Of a stretch of 64,000 bases of DNA, positions 57,458 to 64,000 are shown in pieces. This stretch comes from Kribbella sandramycini (GTDB lineage Bacteria > Actinomycetota > Actinomycetes > Propionibacteriales > Kribbellaceae). The stretch lies in assembly GCF_013131805.1 (NCBI RefSeq), contig NZ_JABJRC010000005.1, forward strand, positions 310,001 to 374,000, given 5' to 3'. The notes beneath the pieces are model-generated. The model was not told the origin of the DNA, made no database searches, and worked only from the letters and a program-made list of their open reading frames with translations. Positions within the stretch are counted from its first letter, which is position 1. Each line of letters begins with the position of its first letter. A program made the translations under genes and the position numbers.

Positions 57458-57874
57458 CTATCGACCCGACAAGGCCCGGAGTGACCGCAAGAATCCGGCC
57501 CGATCGGCGGCCGGCACGCTGCTCAGCAGCTCGTCCTCGTAAGCCCGGATACCCTTGCGGACCGCTCGCCGGACGCGGCGCCCTTTCGCGGTGATCGAAA
57601 GCAGGCGGACCCGCCGGTCGTCCGGATCCGGTGTCCGCTCGATCAACTCGGCGGCCTGCAGCTCGTCGAGCGTCCCGATGATGCGCGACTTGTCGGCCCC
57701 GATCGCCGCGGCCAGCGCGGCCTGGGTGCGCACCGGGGTCTCGTCGAGCGCGGTGAGCACCGCGTAACCCCACATCGAGACGTCGTGCGCGGCCAGGATC
57801 GGCGTCTCGGCCGCGATCAGCACCCGCATCAGCGGATACAGCATCGCGGCCAGATCGGGGCGATCGTCGGTCAT
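57458..57874 (-). CDS. MarR-family transcriptional regulator
   Basis: 138 aa. The winged HTH is AHDVSMWGYAVLTALDETPVRTQAALAAAIGADKSRIIGTLDELQAAELIERTPDPDDRRVRLLSITAKGRRVR. It is divergent from the TIGR03086 gene; a 22-bp near-perfect palindrome covers the -10 sites of both. Confidence 0.93.
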   Translation of the reverse strand: MTDDRPDLAAMLYPLMRVLIAAETPILAAHDVSMWGYAVLTALDETPVRTQAALAAAIGADKSRIIGTLDELQAAELIERTPDPDDRRVRLLSITAKGRRVRRAVRKGIRAYEDELLSSVPAADRAGFLRSLRALSGR

Positions 57875-57897
57875 GTCCGGAAGATAGCACTGGCGCA

Positions 57898-57919
57898 ATC
57901 ATATGCAGCTGCTTATGAT
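57898..57919. promoter_or_regulatory. 22-bp MarR-type palindrome covering two -10 hexamers
   Basis: ATCATATGCAGCTGCTTATGAT is symmetric at all but one base pair. Its TATGAT ends are the -10 boxes of the two divergent genes. On the plus strand the ATG at 57926 falls where transcription would begin, so that mRNA is probably leaderless. Binding here would shut both promoters. Confidence 0.65.
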
Positions 57920-57925
57920 CCACTC

Positions 57926-58519
57926 ATGTCTACGATTGACTACGTCACCCTCGATCGCCGCGCGGTTCAGGCCGGCCTCGGACTGGTCGGCAGCGCGACC
58001 GACGCCGACCTCGGCAAGCCGACGCCCTGCCAGGGCTGGACACTGCACGATCTGCTCGCCCACATGACCGCCCAGCACTACGGTTTCGCGGCCGCCTCCC
58101 GCGGCGAGGGCGGCCTCGACGTCTGGCAGCCCCGGGACCTCGGCGCAGACCCCATCCAGGCCTACGTCACCGCGGCCGAGCACGTCCTGGACGCGTTCGC
58201 CGCGGACGGCGTCACCGAACGCCGCTTCCCACTCCCCGAGTTCGGCCCGGACGTCGTCGTCCCCGGCGGCCAGGCGATCAGCTTCCACTTCATCGACTAC
58301 GTCGTCCACAGCTGGGACGTGGCCCGCTCGCTCGGCACCACAGCCCACTTCACCACCGACCTCCTGGACGCCGCCTGGACCGTCGCCCAGGTCGTCCCCA
58401 CCGGCGAAGCCCGACTGGCCCCCGGCGCCCCCTTCGGCCCCGACGTCCCGTACGCCGGCGACGACCAACTCGACCGCATCGTCGCCCTGCTCGGCCGCTC
58501 CCCCAACTGGCCGAACTGA
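57926..58519 (+). CDS. TIGR03086-family (DinB-like) protein
   Basis: 197 aa. The family pattern is LDRRAVQAGLGLVGSATDADLGKPTPCQGWTLHDLLAHMTAQHYGFA near the start, FIDYVVHSWDVARSLG in the middle and LDRIVALLGRSPNWPN at the end. His residues (HDLLAHM, HSWD) form the metal site of DinB/mycothiol-dependent maleylpyruvate isomerase-like proteins. A thiol-transfer role is possible. Confidence 0.9.
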   Translation: MSTIDYVTLDRRAVQAGLGLVGSATDADLGKPTPCQGWTLHDLLAHMTAQHYGFAAASRGEGGLDVWQPRDLGADPIQAYVTAAEHVLDAFAADGVTERRFPLPEFGPDVVVPGGQAISFHFIDYVVHSWDVARSLGTTAHFTTDLLDAAWTVAQVVPTGEARLAPGAPFGPDVPYAGDDQLDRIVALLGRSPNWPN

Positions 58520-58616
58520 CCGGCCGCGCCGGCGACAGCGCCGCGACAGAGCGGCAGCAGGTGAACAACAGCGGGATTTGCGACGGTTTGTTCTCCGGAT
58601 GACAGGGAGGTGAATC

Positions 58617-58694
58617 ATGGAGAACAACACCGCGGTCGAGATCGAGGAGACCACCGAGTACGACGTCATGCTGCTGCAGACGGACCGTTACTGA
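58617..58694 (+). CDS. Putative RiPP precursor peptide, 25 aa
   Basis: AGGGAGGTGA lies 6-7 bases before the ATG, the best ribosome binding site in the window. The peptide starts MENN, has an acidic middle (VEIEETTEYD) and ends MLLQTDRY. There is no Cys, Ser or Gly, so it is not a thiazole, lanthipeptide or lasso substrate. The acidic N-terminal part would be the leader; the C-terminal aromatic tail the likely core. A stable hairpin follows, then modifying-enzyme, peptidase and exporter genes. Confidence 0.6.
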   Translation: MENNTAVEIEETTEYDVMLLQTDRY

Positions 58695-58703
58695 TTCCGG
58701 TGC

Positions 58704-58736
58704 GCCCGGACACGGCTTTTCCGGCCGTGTCCGGGC
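58704..58736 (+). terminator. Attenuator-type hairpin after the precursor gene
   Basis: GCCCGGACACGGC (58704-58716) pairs with GCCGTGTCCGGGC (58724-58736) over a TTTTCCG loop, 13 bp perfect. No T tract follows. In RiPP operons such hairpins allow far more precursor mRNA than enzyme mRNA, by partial termination or 3'-end protection. Confidence 0.6.
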
Positions 58737-58786
58737 CCCTGGAGAAACCGTCCGGCAATTGCGGCTCCGACCCGAGTAGGTGGCTC

Positions 58787-60880
58787 ATGTTCGTCCGTCT
58801 GAATCCTGGCGCCAGAATTCTGCCGCCGACGGTTGTCACCGGCGACCGCTGGGTCGCCGAAGACCTGCGCCGCAAGCGCCGGTTCACCATCCAGCGCCCG
58901 CTGGCCGCCGTCCTGGTCGCCGCGGCCGTCCCGCAGGACCCCGATGAGCTGGCCAAACAGCTCGCCGAGCTCGATCCGGCCGTCGCCGCCGGCGACTGGC
59001 AGCGCCGCGTGACCGCGCTGCTCGACCGCGGCTTGCTGGTGTCCTCGGACCCGGCCGACGATTGGCGCGAAGAGCTCACCGCCGCCTGGACGCAGGCCAA
59101 TTGGCGCGAGGCCGCGGAATATCATCTGCTCGCCTTCGACTACCCCTGTATCGACTATTCCGAAGCCAGCGCAATGGGGATCGACCGGTCCCGGATGCGG
59201 GATTACCAGGCAATCGAGCCGGATGCCAACCGCTACAAACTCGATTACGCCGCGAACCCCGGCGAGGAATTACCGGCGCCGACCGCCGAGATTGCTACCG
59301 GTACGGCGTACCGGCACTGGAACGGGGAAACTCCGGCCGCGCCGGCCACCGCCGAAGCACTGGCCGCCGTACTGTCGCTGACCTTCGGCGTGCTGCAGGA
59401 GCGGACCCCGGTGACCGAGTCCGCGCCGCTGCTGAGGCGGACGTCGCCGTCGGGCGGCGGCCGCAATCCGTCCGAGGGCTATCTGTTCGTCCGTTCGGTG
59501 CCCGGCTACCGGCCGGGTTGGTACCACGTGACGCTGAAGCCGTTCAGCCTGCGGCTGGTCAGCACCGACGTACCGGCGTCCCTGACGGGCCTCTTCCCAG
59601 ACTTCCCGGCCGATCCGGCGGCCGTCGTCCTGGTGACGAGCGTCTTCGAGCGGAACATGTACCGCTATCGCGAGCCGCGCACCTATCGCACCGTCCACAT
59701 GGACGCGGGCCATCTGCTCGGCACCGCACGCCTGGTCGCCGAGTCGATCGGCCTGCGTGCGATCGCCGGTGACGCCGGTGACGCGCTCGCCCTCGAGAAT
59801 CAGCTCGGCCTCGACGGGATGGCCGAGGGCTACCTCGGCGGCCTGGCCCTGTACGACGGCAACGCGCCGGCCGCGATCCCCGCCACGATCGCGCCCACAC
59901 CAGCCACCGAACCCGCGATCGCGCAACCGCTGGACACCTGGCCGGCCCTCGTCCGAATCCGGCCGACGACCGATGAGCCCGGCATCGAGGTCGCCGACGT
60001 CGTCTCCGGTCGCACCCATCGCTTCAACCCCGCCGAACTGGCCGCCGACCTGCTCGCCGGCGCCGTCCCCGCACTCCCAACCACCACCGCCGACGACGTA
60101 CGCCGCGCCCAACTGCTCCCCGGCCTTCAGCACTGGCAGCACCGCGGTTGGCACCCTTCGGACCAGTCGTACGTTGCCAGCCGGCGCCCGGCCACCGTCA
60201 TCCCCGAGCCCGCAACCCCAACAGCCGCTGCACCACGCCCAGGCCCCGGGATCGAACTTCCCGCGCCCGCCCACGCCGCGAAGCACTCGATCGCCCGGCT
60301 ACTGGTGAACAGGCGGACCGGACGCGCGTACATCCGCAGGCCCGCCCCGGCCGAGGTCCTCTCCGGCCTGCTCTGGCACGGGCTCAGTGAGTTCCGCACC
60401 GGCACCTCGAGCCGGGCCGCCGCCGACTGGGACCCCTCGGTCTGGGAGGTCTGCCTCTGCGTGCACAACGTCGAGGGCGTCGAGCGCGGCGCCTACCGCT
60501 ACGACCCGCAGACCCATCGCCTGCACCTCGTCCAAGCCGACGACCTACGGCCGCGGATGGCCACGATCCTGCAGGGCATGCGGTCGCCGTCCTCGGCCGG
60601 GTGGACACTCGGTCTGGTCGCGGACTTCGAGCGGCAGCAGCAGGTCCGGCCGTCCGAATCCGGGTTGCGGAGTCTGTACACGCAGTCCGGCGTGATCGCG
60701 CAGGACTTGATCGTGCTCGGGTCGGCGTACGACCTGAGCACCTTGGTCACCCCGGCCCAGCAGGATTCGGCGTACCTGGAGCTGCACGGTCTGCACCCGC
60801 GGCAGTACGGCCCGATCTACACGCTGACCATGGGACTCTCCCGCGGGCTCGACGGCGTCTACCCGGACGAGGCCGAGTGA
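58787..60880 (+). CDS. Double SagB/nitroreductase-type flavoprotein with PqqD-like N-terminus
   Basis: 697 aa from ATG 58787 (GTAGGTGG upstream). Residues 1-85 (FVRLNPGARILPPTVV...FTIQRPLAAVLVAAAVP...WQRRVTALLDRGLLV) resemble a winged-helix/PqqD-type leader-recognition domain. The first oxidoreductase-like domain holds RRTSPSGGGRNPSEGYLFVRSVPGYRPGWYHVTLKPFSL, the SagB FMN-site pattern. A second, weaker copy starts near 515 (HSIARLLVNRRTGRAYIRRPAPAEVLSGLL) and has SGVIAQDLIVLGSAYDL. SagB-type enzymes oxidise azolines to azoles, but no YcaO cyclodehydratase is here, so another dehydrogenation of the peptide is more likely. Confidence 0.85.
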   Translation: MFVRLNPGARILPPTVVTGDRWVAEDLRRKRRFTIQRPLAAVLVAAAVPQDPDELAKQLAELDPAVAAGDWQRRVTALLDRGLLVSSDPADDWREELTAAWTQANWREAAEYHLLAFDYPCIDYSEASAMGIDRSRMRDYQAIEPDANRYKLDYAANPGEELPAPTAEIATGTAYRHWNGETPAAPATAEALAAVLSLTFGVLQERTPVTESAPLLRRTSPSGGGRNPSEGYLFVRSVPGYRPGWYHVTLKPFSLRLVSTDVPASLTGLFPDFPADPAAVVLVTSVFERNMYRYREPRTYRTVHMDAGHLLGTARLVAESIGLRAIAGDAGDALALENQLGLDGMAEGYLGGLALYDGNAPAAIPATIAPTPATEPAIAQPLDTWPALVRIRPTTDEPGIEVADVVSGRTHRFNPAELAADLLAGAVPALPTTTADDVRRAQLLPGLQHWQHRGWHPSDQSYVASRRPATVIPEPATPTAAAPRPGPGIELPAPAHAAKHSIARLLVNRRTGRAYIRRPAPAEVLSGLLWHGLSEFRTGTSSRAAADWDPSVWEVCLCVHNVEGVERGAYRYDPQTHRLHLVQADDLRPRMATILQGMRSPSSAGWTLGLVADFERQQQVRPSESGLRSLYTQSGVIAQDLIVLGSAYDLSTLVTPAQQDSAYLELHGLHPRQYGPIYTLTMGLSRGLDGVYPDEAE

Positions 60881-62631
60881 TGACGACCGTCACCGGCTCC
60901 GACCTGAAGTCCGCCCTGCTCGCGCTGGAGACCAACACGTCGCCGCGGCTGCGACCGGACGGCGGCGCGGTCGCCTTCATCCGGACCACCGACGCCGGTG
61001 AGTCGGTCTGGTTGCGGACCGACATCGAAGAGCCGGTCGCCGAGTACGACGGCCACTCGATTCGCGACCTGCGCTGGACGACGGACGGTCGCCGGTTGCT
61101 CTTCCGGCACAGCCCCCGCGGCCGCGAGGCCTGGCAGCTCGCGGCCTACGACGGCCAAGTCGTCGAGATCGGCCCGGCCGCGGAGTTCTGGACCGCCGGA
61201 GCCGAGCTGATCCTCGGCGTCCGCGGCCGGCTCCAGCAGCTCAATCTCAACACGCCCGAGGCCGCGCCGACCGAGTACGGCGAGCTGAACCCCGGCTTCC
61301 ACCGCCGGCTGGTCGACCGCGCGCTGCGCCCCCGCGGTGGCGTCACGATTCACCCGGACGGCTCAGCGCGACTCGTCGTCGACGCCCACGAGCTCGACAT
61401 CCCCGCCGATGCCCTCGCCGACTTCGCGGTCCAGGGTTTCAGCGGCGACGGGCGGTTCCTGTACCTGACCACCAGCGCCGGCCTGCCCACCCGGCAACTC
61501 GTTGCCCTGGACACCGAAACCGGCGAGACCTCCGTCCGCTTCGGCGCCGATGATCGCGACGTCTCCAGTTTCCCGATCGGTCCGGACGGCGTCTGGTTCG
61601 ACCCGCTCGACGGCACTCCCGACCTGGCCGCGATCTTCGCCGAACGCCTCCGGCTGCAGCCACTGACCACCGCGATGCACACCGCGTTGGCCGAGCTGCG
61701 TCAAGCGATCCCCGGTGATCCCCTCATTCTGGATCGCAGTATCGACGACGACGTCTGGCTGACCGGCGTCGTCCGCGACAACGGCCCGCTCGAGTACGCG
61801 TGCTATCGGCGCAGCACCGGCGCAGTCGAGCCGCTGTTCGTCAACCGGCCGGACCTGATCGGTCACGAGCTACCGCAGCTCACGACGTTCAGCTACGACA
61901 CCTCCGACGGCCAGTCGATCGACGGCTACCGGCTGGCCCCCGACACCAGCCGGCGGCCGACCGTCGTCCTCGTCCACGGCGGCCCGGCCAGCCGGGACCT
62001 GTGGCGCTTCCACGCCGAGGCGCAGTACCTGGCCACGCTCGGACTCACCTCGCTGCACCTCAACTACCGCGGCTCCCGCGGCCGCGGCAAGGCATTCCGG
62101 CTGGCCGGTCACGGCGAGTGGGGCGGTCGGATGCAGGACGACCTGTACGACGGTGTCGCCTTCGGCATCGAGCAGGGCTGGGTCGACGGCGATCGGGTCG
62201 CGTTCTTCGGCTCGTCGTACGGCGGCTACGCGAGCCTGCTCGCTGCGACCGCCCGACCGGACGTCGTCCGCTGCGCGGTCGCGATCAGCCCGCAGTGCGA
62301 TCTGGCTGGGCTGGCCTCGAAGCCACCGCGCTTCTGGGGACCGATCGCGGGTGCCATCCGCAACCAGGTGCAGGGCGCGGACGAGCTGTTGCGCGCTCGC
62401 TCGCCGTACCACCGGCTGACCGCCGATTGCCCGCCGCTGCTGATCGCGCACGGCGTCCGCGACCCGCGGATCCCGATCGCCGAGGTCGACGATTTCGTCG
62501 CCAAGGCCCGCGAGCTCGGGGTGCCGGTTACCTATCTGCGCTTCGACGACGAAGGGCATTCCGTGCAGTCCAACCGGAACCGGGCCGAGCTGTTCACCGC
62601 GATCGAATCATTTCTGGAGCGTCATGTCTGA
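60880..62631 (+). CDS. S9 family (prolyl oligopeptidase/acylaminoacyl-type) serine peptidase
   Basis: 583 aa; the ATG shares one base with the previous TGA (TGATG). Residues ~10-345 form beta-propeller blades (SPRLRPDGGAVAFIRTTDAGESVWL, LRWTTDGRRLLFRHSP). The hydrolase domain starts at VVLVHGGPASRD; the triad is Ser446 in GSSYGGYASLL, Asp528 in GVRDPRIP and His560 in DEGHSVQ. No signal peptide. In this setting it could remove the leader peptide or, like some prolyl oligopeptidases, join ends. Confidence 0.93.
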   Translation: MTTVTGSDLKSALLALETNTSPRLRPDGGAVAFIRTTDAGESVWLRTDIEEPVAEYDGHSIRDLRWTTDGRRLLFRHSPRGREAWQLAAYDGQVVEIGPAAEFWTAGAELILGVRGRLQQLNLNTPEAAPTEYGELNPGFHRRLVDRALRPRGGVTIHPDGSARLVVDAHELDIPADALADFAVQGFSGDGRFLYLTTSAGLPTRQLVALDTETGETSVRFGADDRDVSSFPIGPDGVWFDPLDGTPDLAAIFAERLRLQPLTTAMHTALAELRQAIPGDPLILDRSIDDDVWLTGVVRDNGPLEYACYRRSTGAVEPLFVNRPDLIGHELPQLTTFSYDTSDGQSIDGYRLAPDTSRRPTVVLVHGGPASRDLWRFHAEAQYLATLGLTSLHLNYRGSRGRGKAFRLAGHGEWGGRMQDDLYDGVAFGIEQGWVDGDRVAFFGSSYGGYASLLAATARPDVVRCAVAISPQCDLAGLASKPPRFWGPIAGAIRNQVQGADELLRARSPYHRLTADCPPLLIAHGVRDPRIPIAEVDDFVAKARELGVPVTYLRFDDEGHSVQSNRNRAELFTAIESFLERHV

Positions 62632-63862
62632 GCCCGCGATCAACCATGTCTACGACCGCACCGATCCGCGCGGCGACTTCCCGAGCCTGCCCGGGCCCGG
62701 CGTCCTCGAGCACAACCGGCTCGCGGTGTTCTGGCGGCCGCTGCTCGACCTGCATCCGAGCCCGTACGCGCCGATGCGGCTCCAGGCGCTGAGCTATGTC
62801 AACAGCTGGCTCGCGGACCCGGAGTCGACCGACTGGGCCTGGTTCTCGCGGCACTCCGTCGCCGGGCTGCGGAACCAGGTGGTCCGGCACACCGGCTTGG
62901 CGCAATACGCCTGCAAGGACCCGCGCGACCTGCCGGAAGACCTGCGGACCTCGCAGTGGCAGGTGTTGGCCGAGGCCCTCGACAACTTTGCCGACCTCCC
63001 CCCGCTGCGCCGTCGGATGGTCGTCTTCCACCTGGTCCAACTGTCGTTCTACAACGTCGCTGTCGCGCTGACCGCCGCCGACCAACCGGATGGCACGGCC
63101 GAGACCGACCTCTACCTGTACGAGGTCGCTCGGGCCCACACCGGCTCGCCCGCGTACGGCGCCCGTGCGGCCGACCTCTTCGAATACCTCGCGACGACGT
63201 CGGCCGACCCGACGCTCGCCCTGGCCGCGGCCGGGCAAGGCGTCAGCCACGCGATCCGCCGGGATCGGGATCTCGACATCGCCCGCAAGTTCGAGTCGTA
63301 CGCCGCGACCGCGGACGGCGAGGTCGGCTGGCTGCACGCGCTCGCCCGCAGCCGCTTCCACCGCGCGGTCGCGCTGCTCCGCCTGCGCGAACGCGACTTC
63401 CGCGGCATGAGCGCCGAGATCAAGCTGTCCGTGGAGTTCGGCGAGCAACTGCTGGCCGCCGAGCCTACCGGCGCCGACCGGTACGTCGCCGTCGAGAACC
63501 AGCGGATCATCCTCGAGTCGCAGATCAAGGCCGCCGGACGCGCGCCGATCGACGTCCGCGCGGAGCAGGTCCGGCTGCGGTGCGACCAGCTGCTCGCGAT
63601 CGACCCGTACTGCATTCAGGCACGGTTGGTCGTCGCCGACGGCTACTCCGCCGCCGGGATGTTCGCCGAGGCGGCGCACTGGTACGAGCGGGCCGGTGAG
63701 CTGGGCACCGGCGCCGGCGCGATGGCCTGGTACCGCGCTGGTCAGTGCCACGACCTGCTCGGCCGGCCGGCGGACGCCGCGAACGCGATGGGCCGCTGCC
63801 TGGAGCTGGACACGACCGCGGTGCAGCCGCGGGAGTACCTGGAACGGCTCGAACGCGGATGA
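62624..63862 (+). CDS. Helical TPR-like protein of the RiPP-like operon
   Basis: 412 aa; overlaps the peptidase gene by 8 bp. The N-terminal ~120 residues have FWRPLLDLHPSPYAPMRLQALSYVNSWL and no known motif. The C-terminal half shows TPR-like helices (LRCDQLLAIDPYCIQARLVVADGYSAAGMFAEAAHWYERAGELG, AMAWYRAGQCHDLLGRPADAANAMGRCLEL). No enzyme motif; it probably scaffolds or delivers the peptide. Confidence 0.75.
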   Translation: MSEPAINHVYDRTDPRGDFPSLPGPGVLEHNRLAVFWRPLLDLHPSPYAPMRLQALSYVNSWLADPESTDWAWFSRHSVAGLRNQVVRHTGLAQYACKDPRDLPEDLRTSQWQVLAEALDNFADLPPLRRRMVVFHLVQLSFYNVAVALTAADQPDGTAETDLYLYEVARAHTGSPAYGARAADLFEYLATTSADPTLALAAAGQGVSHAIRRDRDLDIARKFESYAATADGEVGWLHALARSRFHRAVALLRLRERDFRGMSAEIKLSVEFGEQLLAAEPTGADRYVAVENQRIILESQIKAAGRAPIDVRAEQVRLRCDQLLAIDPYCIQARLVVADGYSAAGMFAEAAHWYERAGELGTGAGAMAWYRAGQCHDLLGRPADAANAMGRCLELDTTAVQPREYLERLERG

Positions 63863-64000
63863 GCGAACGCCGCGAGATCACCCGCCTCGGCGTCCCGTTC
63901 CTGATCGGGGTGCTGTCGTCGTCGCTGGACGGCGTCATCGACACCGCGATGATGGGCCGCTTCAGCACCGACGGCCTGGTCGCCGTCGCCGGCGCCTCCG
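63859..64000 (+). CDS. MATE-family efflux protein, N-terminus (3' truncated by window)
   Basis: ATGA overlap with the TPR gene. The visible 47 residues (REITRLGVPFLIGVLSSSLDGVIDTAMMGRFSTDGLVAVAGAS) carry the first helix and the DTAMMGRFSTDGLVAV motif of MATE antiporters. It is the likely exporter of the operon product. Confidence 0.85.
   Translation, partial: MSERREITRLGVPFLIGVLSSSLDGVIDTAMMGRFSTDGLVAVAGAS

Noticed and set aside
58617-60880. Thiazole/oxazole-modified microcin (TOMM) assignment for the SagB-type cluster
   Set aside because: The candidate precursor has no Cys, Ser or Gly, and no YcaO/cyclodehydratase gene is visible. The assignment would rest on SagB alone.

Overview
This is a 64 kb stretch of a high-GC (about 70%) actinobacterial chromosome. 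The evidence is pervasive G/C-ending codons, many GTG starts, a Ku-type end-joining gene, an ECF sigma/zinc-finger anti-sigma pair, PucR, TetR, MarR, GntR and LysR regulators, and many secreted or carbohydrate-active proteins. The mix resembles Kribbella and other soil Propionibacteriales, but that is an impression and not a database result. I saw no rRNA, tRNA, CRISPR array, prophage or insertion sequence. About 65 protein genes are called, plus small ORFs, operators, terminators and two regions with strong RNA secondary structure.

Layout: 1-2.7 kb, an OmpR-type regulator and kinase with a TAXI-type solute-binding lipoprotein. 2.9-9.5 kb, GH38 alpha-mannosidase, secreted SGNH hydrolase, PucR regulator, P450. 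9.5-12 kb, repeat-bearing spacer, DUF5709 protein, FUSC protein, a 37-codon ORF and a structured RNA region. 12-21 kb, OsmC and PI-PLC-like proteins, TetR, DUF5107/TPR protein, FAD dehydrogenase, a peptidase-less subtilase-like secreted protein, RIO-type kinase. 22-29 kb, coiled-coil protein plus Ku, MFS/MarR pair, fused E1 alpha-beta 2-oxoacid dehydrogenase, DUF1992. 29-35 kb, aldehyde dehydrogenase and FAD oxidase behind a CRP-like site, then an ornithine-cyclodeaminase-like gene coupled to a divergent ammonia-lyase-like gene. 35-43 kb, membrane proteins, a GyrA-coil-like small protein, an M15 peptidase, a NarL-type two-component pair and a large receptor-like protein. 43-48 kb, esterase/MFS/esterase/ATP-grasp/amidohydrolase run. 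48-55 kb, GH2 glycosidase, YeiH-type exporter with GntR, LysR/SDR/SnoaL/VOC genes. 55-58 kb, structured RNA, anti-sigma/sigma, DoxX, MarR with TIGR03086 protein.

The most striking part is the right edge (58.6-64 kb). A 25-residue peptide gene with a near-perfect ribosome binding site is followed by a 13-bp hairpin and four overlapping genes: a double SagB/nitroreductase-type flavoprotein with a PqqD-like N-terminus, an S9 peptidase, a TPR protein and a MATE exporter cut off by the window end. This has the logic of an uncharacterised ribosomally made, modified peptide (RiPP) cluster. No YcaO, radical SAM, lanthipeptide or lasso enzyme is visible, so it fits no class I can name.

Other unusual items: an ammonia-lyase homologue whose MIO tripeptide position reads Ser-Ala-Gly and whose middle carries three back-to-back palindromes; a large three-helix membrane protein joining a cytoplasmic region to a periplasmic-binding-type sensor; and a highly folded RNA candidate ending in a strong terminator near 12.0 kb.
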